The translations under genes were made by a program, and so were the position numbers. Positions 49,252-56,588 of a DNA stretch of 64,000 nucleotides are shown one piece after another. The stretch's first letter is position 1. The number at the start of each line of letters is the position of its first letter. The notes beneath the pieces were generated by a model that was given only the letters and a program-made list of their open reading frames with translations, searched no databases and was not told where the DNA came from. This DNA is from a virus, in IMG/VR virus record IMGVR_UViG_3300023174_000096, positions 41,517-105,516 of that record; one strand, written 5' to 3'.

Positions 49252-51700
49252 GCAAGAATCCATAGCCGTACACCCCCGGACGAAGGCGATCTGACAGAGC
49301 CTTGAAAGCTACCTGAAGTGCGGCCCAGCCCGCCGGGTCGTAGTCGCGAAACAGCGTTTTCAACTGATACACACCAGCGTCGTGACACCCCAAGTGAAGC
49401 TCGGGCCGTGACGTAGCGAAGCTCTCCCGGTGCGGGAGGGTGCTCACCAGCAAGGTGTCGAGCAGGGCAAGACACTCGCGGGCTTCGGGTGACAGGTCGA
49501 GGCCCGCGATGATTGTGGCGAGGTAGCTGTCCTCCGTCTCGCCCCTCACGTCGCTGTACAAACCTTGGGTGTCGGGGCGGTCGTAGAGAGCGCGGGACTC
49601 CTCACGGGTGCGCCAGAACCAGTGGTTTTTGATGCGATGCGCCTTGCCCTTGTACTGCACGTCCCTCATGGCGGTGCAGTTGTTCTTCCCGTGGAGTAGG
49701 GCATAGACGATGGTGTCATCGTTCCACTGACGGTAGGCGTCCACGGTGTCCGTGGGCGCAAGGTACTCGTCCGTGTGGATAGACCACGCATCAGTCACGA
49801 GTTTTCTCGCCGCGTAGAGGGCCGTGCAGCGGCGGAAGGATTCGCCGGGCATGACTGAGATCCCATGGGCCATGCTTGAGCACGACGACGTAAAGAACAC
49901 ATCGGTATCAGATTTTTGCAGGTTGTTACCCACAGTCGTCAAATAGCCCAACGCACCGTGGACCATCGTGCCACGGCAACCCGGACCTTCCTTCACCTTG
50001 AGACCACTCGAAAACTGCGGGGCATCAACCGCCTTGAGTCCCTTGATGGGCTCCCGCACCCAGTCACTCGCCGCCAGACCGTCGCTGTTGTAGATGGCCT
50101 TGACTCCCGTGGCACTCACGTTGAAATCCGCCACGTCCTTCAACGCGATGGGGAGGGTGACGGTGCTGTCCGTTTTGCCTTCCGACCACACGGTAAACGA
50201 GATGCCCCACGCCCCAGACACGTCCGCGAAGTGCGAGGCTTGGAAGAGCATCCCCGACCGATAGGCATACCGCCCGTACCAGAAATCACGGAACCCCTTG
50301 TAGCTCGCGCTGCACATGAACGTGACGCCACTGAACAGGGCCACGGTCGAACGGGCGAACCCGTAGCCCTCGGCCAGCTTGGCACAGCGGTACATGAACT
50401 GGGCATAGAGTTGCTGCGAGCTTGCCCCGATCTTGGCCTTCTTCATCTGCGTGTTGACCGCAGTGATGGCAATCCCCGCCTTGTGGTCCCCATCTTCGGT
50501 CCCGGCGTTGTTCGCCGTCCCATACGGCGGGTTGATGAAGAAAACCAGCCGCTTGCCAGCCTTCGCGGCACTACGCAGCATGGCGTCCACGGCGTCGGGG
50601 ATCACGTTCTTTTCCGCGAAGAACGGCGAGGAATCGTCATTCAAGAAATCGTAGGTGAAGAGGGTGCAGCCGGGGTTGTATCCCTGACTGCGAATCACCT
50701 CCACGTCGGCCTTCTCAACGGTCGAGAGAATCAGGTCACGGAAGGTGTAGTCGCGGGTGAGGTTCCCCGTACCGGCGGCGCAGTCCCACACCACACACTC
50801 GTCCCGCCAGTTGGGGCCAAGTTCAGCCTCAACCATGCGGTGGGCCTCGTCTACCCACAAGGTTGGGGTAAAGAACGCCCCAGAGCGCCTACGGGCGTCA
50901 TCCTCCATGAGGCGGTCCTTGGCCGCGTAGAACGCCTCGACCTCGCTAGGCTTGTATCCACGGACGAAGTGCCCCGTGAAGCTCTCCCACTGGTGCCCGT
51001 TGACGGGGATCTTGCGACCCTCGACGACCAACAGGTTCTTGTTGGTGGGGTGTTGGTACACGTCGTCGGGCTTGAACAAGCACCGAAGAAATACGTCCAC
51101 CTGTTCCACGGGGGTCAGCCCCGAGGTCTTGAGGAAGATGCGATCTTGCCACTGTGCAAACATGGCTGCGATGTTGGACAGGGTGGCCCGCACGCGGTGA
51201 ACCTCACCCTTGGCGAGCATCTCAATCTTGGCGATCACGTCCTTGAAGTCACAGTCCGCCACGTCGAACACGAACGGCGACACGTCCAGCCCGGTAATCA
51301 AGGCTTGCGTGAGGTCGGGCGAACCTGCCGATGGGGGCACCTTCCAGTCAATAGGGAGGGCGAGGAACCGTTGCACCGCAGCGGTGTCCAAGGCGAAGCA
51401 CTCGTTCTTGTCTCCGACGAAAAGGACGTTGGGAAGGGGCTGACCCGACGCCTCAAACTTCTTGATGTACAAGACCATCTGGCCCAACACCCCGCACTGG
51501 TCCGTGCGGGCCTTGAGGTTGCGGTCGTACTTGAACTCCAGCAGCGCCCGCACGGTGCCCCACTGAGCATAGCCGTCCGTGCCGTAGGGGGACGTGATGC
51601 CCACCGAGGGAACGCTCTGCGTGAGCTCCCCCCGGTAGGCGTTCTCTACGTCCTTCTCATTGCGGGCGGCTTCGAGGAGTGCCTTGGTTTGCGTTCTCAT
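49244..51700 (-). CDS. type IIG-like restriction/N6-adenine methyltransferase protein
   Basis: 818 aa from ATG 51700. N-terminus: RALLEFKYDRN (~residues 50-60), with an acidic residue ten or so before, fits the (D)...ExK core of a PD-(D/E)XK nuclease. Methyltransferase: motif I DCAAGTGNLT (~305) and motif IV NPPY (~388, FFINPPYGT), as in gamma-class adenine methyltransferases of type IIG/Eco57I-like enzymes. The C-terminal ~350 residues would hold the target-recognition region. Base composition seems less GC-extreme than flanks. It may protect phage DNA or attack competitors. Regulatory palindrome at 51744-51759. Confidence 0.75.
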   Translation of the reverse strand: MRTQTKALLEAARNEKDVENAYRGELTQSVPSVGITSPYGTDGYAQWGTVRALLEFKYDRNLKARTDQCGVLGQMVLYIKKFEASGQPLPNVLFVGDKNECFALDTAAVQRFLALPIDWKVPPSAGSPDLTQALITGLDVSPFVFDVADCDFKDVIAKIEMLAKGEVHRVRATLSNIAAMFAQWQDRIFLKTSGLTPVEQVDVFLRCLFKPDDVYQHPTNKNLLVVEGRKIPVNGHQWESFTGHFVRGYKPSEVEAFYAAKDRLMEDDARRRSGAFFTPTLWVDEAHRMVEAELGPNWRDECVVWDCAAGTGNLTRDYTFRDLILSTVEKADVEVIRSQGYNPGCTLFTYDFLNDDSSPFFAEKNVIPDAVDAMLRSAAKAGKRLVFFINPPYGTANNAGTEDGDHKAGIAITAVNTQMKKAKIGASSQQLYAQFMYRCAKLAEGYGFARSTVALFSGVTFMCSASYKGFRDFWYGRYAYRSGMLFQASHFADVSGAWGISFTVWSEGKTDSTVTLPIALKDVADFNVSATGVKAIYNSDGLAASDWVREPIKGLKAVDAPQFSSGLKVKEGPGCRGTMVHGALGYLTTVGNNLQKSDTDVFFTSSCSSMAHGISVMPGESFRRCTALYAARKLVTDAWSIHTDEYLAPTDTVDAYRQWNDDTIVYALLHGKNNCTAMRDVQYKGKAHRIKNHWFWRTREESRALYDRPDTQGLYSDVRGETEDSYLATIIAGLDLSPEARECLALLDTLLVSTLPHRESFATSRPELHLGCHDAGVYQLKTLFRDYDPAGWAALQVAFKALSDRLRPGVYGYGFLRA

Positions 51701-51705
51701 GGTGA

Positions 51706-51714
51706 CTGTTACGC
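51706..51714 (-). promoter_or_regulatory. GGGCGTAAC element before the type IIG-like gene
   Basis: Located 8 bases before ATG 51700; no Shine-Dalgarno sequence is present between it and the ATG. Confidence 0.5.
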
Positions 51715-51743
51715 CCGGGGGCCTACCCGCACTCTTCTGCGGT

Positions 51744-51759
51744 GACCGATCAATCGGTC
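51744..51759 (-). promoter_or_regulatory. 7-2-7 palindrome, operator candidate
   Basis: gaccgat-ca-atcggtc is a perfect inverted repeat with a 2-nt centre, too tight for an RNA loop and typical of a dimeric-protein operator. It lies ~30 bases upstream of the GGGCGTAAC element in the 113-base gap 51701-51813. Confidence 0.5.
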
Positions 51760-51813
51760 GGGGGGTCTTCGCCGTCTGGTTCGCTATTCCGGCGCACCCG
51801 TCGGTTCCCCCTG

Positions 51814-52284
51814 TCACTTCGTGTCGAAGGCGTACAACCCGTGCCCGCCGTCCGTGAGACACTGGGCAAGGGACTCACGCCCTTCGATGGTGGAGAACCG
51901 GGGGGCGAACTTCGACGCCTTCACGGTGGCGAGCTTCACCCACCACTCCGCGCCCGTGTCCCGGCAACGAAACCCCAAACGCAGGGTGCGGGGGTCGTCC
52001 ACGGCCTCGATCACCGTGTCGGGGGCCGCGTAGACGACGTGATCGGTGATGTCCGTGAACATCCCCTCTACGTCGGTCCACGCCTCGGGTGCCCCGGCAC
52101 GGGACTCCTTGACGTGACTCACCCACGGGCCGTTGATGCCGCCCCACACCTCGAACGTGCGAAAGGTGTCGCCCTTGCGGCAGGTGATACGGGCGGGGTC
52201 CCCTTCGCGCCCTTCGCCCGCCTCGACCTTCGTGACCGTGAACCCCACCAGCAGCGGGGCCAGAACTTCATGGAACGCCTTCAT
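51814..52284 (-). CDS. unknown protein
   Basis: 156 aa from ATG 52284 with Shine-Dalgarno aagaggt (a TTG at 52290 is less likely). Alpha/beta (FHEVLAPLLVGFTVTKVEAG; ITCRKGDTFRTFEVWGG). No family recognised. Confidence 0.65.
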   Translation of the reverse strand: MKAFHEVLAPLLVGFTVTKVEAGEGREGDPARITCRKGDTFRTFEVWGGINGPWVSHVKESRAGAPEAWTDVEGMFTDITDHVVYAAPDTVIEAVDDPRTLRLGFRCRDTGAEWWVKLATVKASKFAPRFSTIEGRESLAQCLTDGGHGLYAFDTK

Positions 52285-52305
52285 AAACAACCTCTTGATC
52301 CGGGG

Positions 52306-52821
52306 TCATACCTTCTCCGTGCCGCCGTTGAGCGGGTGCGCCGTCACCTCACAGGTGTACTTCCCGCCCCGGTCTACCGTCTCGGCCTCGGCGGCGTCCT
52401 TCGCCTCGTCCAGCGTGTCGTACACCCCGACGACGTAGCTATGCTGCTCCCGGTCGCCCCATCGCAGGGCTTCCACGACGTAGAGGATTTTCGATTCCCT
52501 AGACTCAAGCTCCGCGAGCTTGGCCCCCAAATTGGGAATCTGTTGAATGACGGGTTCTGCGGGAATGTCGATGAGTTGCACATCAAGCCGCTTCACCGGG
52601 TATTTCGCCGCACGTTCCTCGATGGGTGACGGGGGCGGGGTGACTACCGCACCCGTCTCCACGGTGCCCATCTTCGGGCACCACTCGGGCGTTCGCCCGG
52701 TGGGCGGGACCAAGTTGTCCCCCGGTGCGTCGGAGTGTTCGCAGCGCATCTCGTCCGACAACGGTCGCTCCCAGAGGTAGTAGCACCCGCCGCACAGGAC
52801 GATGTTCAGCCGGGTCGTCAT
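52306..52821 (-). CDS. Cys-containing protein, unknown
   Basis: 171 aa, ATGA-coupled to the preceding gene. N-terminus has CGGCYYLWER...CEHSDAPGD...WCP, four Cys likely binding zinc, as in small phage zinc-ribbon proteins. The C-terminal half carries a predicted beta-alpha segment (SYVVGVYDTLDEAKDAAEAE). Confidence 0.65.
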   Translation of the reverse strand: MTTRLNIVLCGGCYYLWERPLSDEMRCEHSDAPGDNLVPPTGRTPEWCPKMGTVETGAVVTPPPSPIEERAAKYPVKRLDVQLIDIPAEPVIQQIPNLGAKLAELESRESKILYVVEALRWGDREQHSYVVGVYDTLDEAKDAAEAETVDRGGKYTCEVTAHPLNGGTEKV

Positions 52822-53321
52822 CGCTTCTTCCCCAACAGTATCCTCTCGTCCTCGGCCTCGCAGATCGAAGCTGCGCCGACGTTCACGGCCACGGCGTCGA
52901 GGGCCGCATGAACCTTCGCGTCCTCGTCGGCTTGGACTTGGGTGAGCTCCCCGATGTAGACGGGCACGGCACCCTCGGGCAACGGCTCGACTTGGATCAT
53001 CGACCGCCCAAGGTAGCCCGTCACCGAGTCACGGTAGTCACACTGGGTACACCGCACGCTTCCCGCCCACGGGGACATCAGCATCAGACCCGTCGTGCGC
53101 TCCATCCCCGCCTTGCACCGGGGGCAGGAGAACTCGGGGCCGCACGGGCTCCACGAGATGGCGAACAGGTTGGCGACCTGTAGCGGGATGGACTTCTGCG
53201 CCGCTTCCCACAGTTCTTTCGCCTCACGGATGACCCGCTCACGCTCCTCATCGGGCATGGTATGGCGGGCCTCGTTGTCCAGCAGGGCTTGGACGAGCTT
53301 GTCGGTGTAGGGGGTCTTCAC
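52818..53321 (-). CDS. zinc-ribbon protein, unknown
   Basis: 167 aa, GTG start. Helical N-terminus (DEERERVIREAKELWEAAQ), then FSCPRCKAGMERTT and VRCTQCDYRDSVTG, a classical CxxC-x27-CxxC zinc ribbon, then a hydrophobic C-terminal helix. Transcription from the GGGCGTAAC element 9 bases upstream would give an almost leaderless mRNA. Confidence 0.7.
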   Translation of the reverse strand: MKTPYTDKLVQALLDNEARHTMPDEERERVIREAKELWEAAQKSIPLQVANLFAISWSPCGPEFSCPRCKAGMERTTGLMLMSPWAGSVRCTQCDYRDSVTGYLGRSMIQVEPLPEGAVPVYIGELTQVQADEDAKVHAALDAVAVNVGAASICEAEDERILLGKKR

Positions 53322-53329
53322 GGGGAGAC

Positions 53330-53338
53330 GTTACGCCC
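53330..53338 (-). promoter_or_regulatory. GGGCGTAAC element before 53321
   Basis: CGGGCGTAACGTCTCCCC then GTG. Divergent from the plus-strand gene 53360, which has GGCGGTAGCGTCGGGC before its ATG. Confidence 0.5.
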
Positions 53339-53359
53339 GAAGAGGCGGTAGCGTCGGGC

Positions 53360-53665
53360 ATGGAAGCACTGACCTTGGTTCGCAACCGGGTGCCCCGCTA
53401 CGGGGACACCTACGTCTTGGACCTACCCACCAAGGGAGCTCTCGCGGAGGTGCCCGGTCGCGTCGGCGCGGCACCGCAGGTGTTCATCGGGTGCTGGAGC
53501 AACGAAACGTACCCGCCGGAACAGAACGGGGAGCAGAAGCGCGCCCTCGTTGAGATCCTCACGGGCCTTCGCGGCGCGCAGACCGACGCTTACCGGGTGG
53601 TGTTGATCGACAGGAACATGAAAGACTCGGTGGACCGAGAGGTCGCCGGGTGGTGGCCCTACTAG
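53360..53665 (+). CDS. unknown small protein
   Basis: 101 aa. Alpha/beta (DTYVLDLPTKGALAEVPGRV; AYRVVLIDRNMKDSVDREVA), ends in WWPY. Isolated plus-strand gene in the minus-strand replication region, with GAGGCGGTAGCGTCG upstream as in thymidine kinase. No family recognised. Confidence 0.6.
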   Translation: MEALTLVRNRVPRYGDTYVLDLPTKGALAEVPGRVGAAPQVFIGCWSNETYPPEQNGEQKRALVEILTGLRGAQTDAYRVVLIDRNMKDSVDREVAGWWPY

Positions 53666-53690
53666 GGCCTCCCCCTCAACCCACCTGAGA

Positions 53691-54128
53691 TCACGTTTTG
53701 GCGTCGGGCTCCTCGACCACGACCACCACGCCGTCCCGCCAGTAGCGCACGACAAGGTTGACGAGGGTCGCCTCCTCGCCCGTGAACGTGGTGGGCTCCC
53801 AGCAGTCGGGGAGCTTCGGTCCCGGCACGCAGTTCGGGGTGGCGTTGAGGCACGAGCGTCGCTGGGCGCAGGGTGTCTCCACCACGGGGAGTCTCTTGAC
53901 CAGCGCCTTGGGTGGTGGTCCTAGCACCTTCATCAACGGGGTGGCGTGGCCGCGCAGGGCTTGGTCGAGCACCAGCTTCGGGATCACCGAGAACAGCGGC
54001 TCCCAATCCGTCCCGACGAGGAAGTGCAAAGCGCCCCACGGGCCACCCGTCTCCGTGGGGATCACCCGTGCGATGGTGGGCTCGCCCCACCGGGGGTCGG
54101 GGAGCTTGACGGTGACGATGCCCTTCAT
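53691..54128 (-). CDS. unknown protein
   Basis: 145 aa from ATG 54128, overlapping the preceding stop (ATGA). Beta-rich N-terminus, then CAQRRSCLNATPNCVPG (three Cys) and a C-terminal strand-rich segment ending VVVVVEEPDAKT. No family recognised. Confidence 0.65.
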   Translation of the reverse strand: MKGIVTVKLPDPRWGEPTIARVIPTETGGPWGALHFLVGTDWEPLFSVIPKLVLDQALRGHATPLMKVLGPPPKALVKRLPVVETPCAQRRSCLNATPNCVPGPKLPDCWEPTTFTGEEATLVNLVVRYWRDGVVVVVEEPDAKT

Positions 54129-54337
54129 CTGTTTTGGTATCTGGCGCGGAGCTCGTTGATGGGCTCGCTCAGAGGGTGCCCCGCTGCTTGAAGGCACTCC
54201 AAGATGCGCCCGTCCTCGTACGGGTCGTCGGACATCCCCAACACGGATTCGATCTTGTCTGCCTCGGACATCTCGCCCCAGCATTGAGCACAGGGATCGT
54301 AGAAGCCGTCTTCCCGGGTGTGATTGAACGAAGGCAT
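54125..54337 (-). CDS. small Cys-pair protein
   Basis: 70 aa from ATG 54337 with Shine-Dalgarno gaggt (GTG 54343 is two codons earlier). CAQC near residue 16 and a helical acidic body (ADKIESVLGMSDDPYEDGRI). Unknown function. Confidence 0.6.
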   Translation of the reverse strand: MPSFNHTREDGFYDPCAQCWGEMSEADKIESVLGMSDDPYEDGRILECLQAAGHPLSEPINELRARYQNR

Positions 54338-54353
54338 AGGCACCTCGGCGTAG

Positions 54354-54362
54354 ATTACGCCC
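54354..54362 (-). promoter_or_regulatory. GGGCGTAAT element before 54337
   Basis: Overlaps the GCG TAA end of the primase gene and lies 17-23 bases before the start of the small Cys-pair gene. Confidence 0.45.
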
Positions 54363-54906
54363 GGGGCCGCAGCAGGGCCGTCAGCAAAGATCGCATCGGA
54401 CCCGTGTCACCTTGGTCCTCCAGCACCCGCGCCCGGTCGAACGCCTCCCACAGCTTCAGCACCCGTGGAAGGGGCTCCGTGCGCTCGATGGTGAGGGCTC
54501 GTAGCACCCTCTCGGTGCGGACCCGTACCGGGTCTGCGTGCGGGGCGTCGAGCACCGCCGCTACGGGATCGGCAGCGGTGGTGTCGTCATCGCCCTCTTC
54601 CCAAGGGAGGGTGGGTAGTCCGTACCGTTGCTCCAGCGCGTCGAGGGCCGCGTGGAAGGCCATGCCCTCCTTTTCTCGCACCGTGGCAACGGCGTCCCGT
54701 GACCGGGCGCACGCCCAGCAGTACCACTGGTTGGTGCTCGGGTAGACGCGGGCAGATGGTTTGCCATCCGTCCCGTCACCGTGGAGGTCGCACTGGAACT
54801 GCTGCTCCCGGTCAACGTCCTGCACCCGGTAGCCGTAGTCCTCCAGCACACGGGTGATGGGGATGTCCGTGCGGATGCGCGCGGCGCGGCGCTCAGACCT
54901 TGTCAT
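54355..54906 (-). CDS. CHC2 zinc-finger primase subunit
   Basis: 183 aa, ATGA-coupled to the ABC-GNAT gene. FQCDLHGDGTDGKPSARVYP followed by YCWACARSRDAVATV (CxxH...CxxC) is the DnaG-type CHC2 zinc-binding domain. There is no TOPRIM catalytic domain, so it is a primase zinc module acting with another subunit, or a degenerate primase. In the same operon as both helicases. Confidence 0.85.
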   Translation of the reverse strand: MTRSERRAARIRTDIPITRVLEDYGYRVQDVDREQQFQCDLHGDGTDGKPSARVYPSTNQWYCWACARSRDAVATVREKEGMAFHAALDALEQRYGLPTLPWEEGDDDTTAADPVAAVLDAPHADPVRVRTERVLRALTIERTEPLPRVLKLWEAFDRARVLEDQGDTGPMRSLLTALLRPRA

Positions 54907-56108
54907 GGGTCGAACAGGTCCAAAACAGACGTTTCTTGACCGTGGTTCGTGGGGGCAAGGCCCGACATACCCACATACTCATGCGAGTAGCACCAGCGGT
55001 TAGCGTGCTTCAACTTGTAGCCATCCTCTTTTCCCCGTTGTTTGCCGGGGGTGACTGTGTCAATGGGGCCAAAACCCAACGACCCTGTTTCCTCCGTGAC
55101 GGACTCGTTTGCAGACCCGTCGTTGTAGTCCTCCCGGGATCGCTTGTTCTTCGTGGTCCCCTTCCACAGAGGGGACCGCTCCCGGTACTCACCCATGCGA
55201 GGGTGTGAGGTTTTCGAGAAGTACCTGTTACCCTCACGGACGAACATCTCACCAATGGCGTCGGATAGCCTTACGCCAAGACCCAAACCTTGGTAGTCAG
55301 GGAGAATCACGGTGCGGTGCCCACGCCATGAGTTCCGCAAATTCTTGTTGGGGAAAGCCAAAGCCGATGCGAAGCCCACGAGGACACCACCCCACGTCGC
55401 TACCCAACACCGCGCACTTCGATTGATGTTCCCGTCGAGATAGTGATGGTGGCGGAAGGTTGCCCATGCTTCGGGGCTACAAGGCAAGACCTCCAAGAAG
55501 ATCTCAGGTCGTCTTTCCAACCTCCCGGTCGCCATGCGACCTGATTGAGTGTCAAACACCCAATCCGGGTTGAGCCACTCGATGATGTCGTAGTGGCACG
55601 ACGCGAATACCATCCCCTTCACGCCATGAGCGTCCGCGTACCTGCGGATGGAATAGGAGCACGACTTGGCGACGTTCCGGTCCACGACGGAGGTGAACTC
55701 GTCAATGACAGCCCTGTCACCAAGGCGGCGGGCCATGTCCGCCCGGAACTTCTCTCCTGTCGATAAAACGTGGTGAGGCCGCGTCCATGACGGGATGCTG
55801 TTGAGCCCCACGGCGGACAACCTGTCGCGGGCATCCCCAGAGCTAGCAAAGTGAGAGCAAATGGCCTTGTTCGGTTCCCACGTCGGGGTGGTTTCCACAC
55901 CAAACCGCCTCAACAACGTAGACTTCCCGCTGCCCGACGGCCCCACGATGAGTCCGATCTTGAACCCTTCCTTGGGCGTGGGCATATCAGGAACCGTGAA
56001 CGTGGAACCCCCGTCAAAGGAATAGTCAAAAGCGTTGGCTAGCTCCATAGTGATGGGGTCCATCTCCACAGAGCATTTGAGGATGTCAGGTTCCTTGAAC
56101 ACGACCAA
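54903..56108 (-). CDS. ABC ATPase fused to GNAT acetyltransferase
   Basis: 401 aa. TTG at 56108 or GTG at 56102 may start it. ATPase half: Walker A GPSGSGKST (~55-63), signature LSTGEKFR (~114), Walker B AVIDE (~137), then SCHYD as H-loop. No membrane helices, so not a transporter. C-terminal GNAT half: GGVLVGFASALAFP, VILPDYQGLGLGVRLSD (acetyl-CoA pyrophosphate loop) and YFSKTSHPRMGEYRERSPLW. The family is found in phages and bacteria; a DNA/RNA modification role is suspected because it sits among replication genes, but the substrate is unknown. Confidence 0.85.
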   Translation of the reverse strand: MVVFKEPDILKCSVEMDPITMELANAFDYSFDGGSTFTVPDMPTPKEGFKIGLIVGPSGSGKSTLLRRFGVETTPTWEPNKAICSHFASSGDARDRLSAVGLNSIPSWTRPHHVLSTGEKFRADMARRLGDRAVIDEFTSVVDRNVAKSCSYSIRRYADAHGVKGMVFASCHYDIIEWLNPDWVFDTQSGRMATGRLERRPEIFLEVLPCSPEAWATFRHHHYLDGNINRSARCWVATWGGVLVGFASALAFPNKNLRNSWRGHRTVILPDYQGLGLGVRLSDAIGEMFVREGNRYFSKTSHPRMGEYRERSPLWKGTTKNKRSREDYNDGSANESVTEETGSLGFGPIDTVTPGKQRGKEDGYKLKHANRWCYSHEYVGMSGLAPTNHGQETSVLDLFDP

Positions 56109-56111
56109 CTC

Positions 56112-56588
56112 TCATTCTTCCCACTGTTTGAGTGCGGCCAGAATGACGTTGAGGTTCTTGACCTCGACCTCTGTGAGGATCGTCTTGGTAAACTTCTTGC
56201 GAAGGCGCAAGCATCGGTCGCTGCAAATCTTGGAGCAGTACGGGCTGTTCCGGCGGGACACCTTTCGGCACTTCGGGCCGGGACACAGGTGTGCCTTGGA
56301 CTTCTCGGTGACCGGGATGTCCTTGGGGCGCTTCCCCGCCTTGGGGGCCGGGGGCTCCTCGGGAGCCGGGGGCGGCGGGGCCTTCACCTCCACACGCGGT
56401 GGTGGGGGGACGATCCGCACCACGGGCTTCTCCTCCTCGGGGAACATCGGCGGGCGATACGCGGCGTCGGGGCGAGCGAACCCACACGCGGGGCACTTGG
56501 CGATGATCTCCGGGTAGACCTTGGACGTGGGGATGTGCCGCTCGCACTTCCACATGAAGTAGTTGACCCAAGACGATGAGGTTCTCAC
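56112..56588 (-). CDS. zinc-knuckle protein with Pro-rich linker
   Basis: 158 aa, GTG start coupled to the DnaB-like gene (GTGA). N-terminal CERH...CPACGFARP and C-terminal CPGPKCRKVSRRNSPYCSK then CSDRC bind metal by appearance. The middle is a Pro/Glu/Ala linker (VVRIVPPPPRVEVKAPPPPA). Basic C-terminal end (LRKKFTKTILTEVEVKNLN). A nucleic-acid-binding replication accessory protein is inferred. Confidence 0.7.
   Translation of the reverse strand: MRTSSSWVNYFMWKCERHIPTSKVYPEIIAKCPACGFARPDAAYRPPMFPEEEKPVVRIVPPPPRVEVKAPPPPAPEEPPAPKAGKRPKDIPVTEKSKAHLCPGPKCRKVSRRNSPYCSKICSDRCLRLRKKFTKTILTEVEVKNLNVILAALKQWEE

Noticed and set aside
46745-51745. Long plus-strand ORFs opposite the polymerase and type IIG-like genes
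   Set aside because: Antisense shadows with no motif, no ribosome-binding site and biased composition.
51701-51862. Upstream extension of the type IIG-like gene
   Set aside because: It would cover the palindrome and the GGGCGTAAC element; no similarity or start signal.
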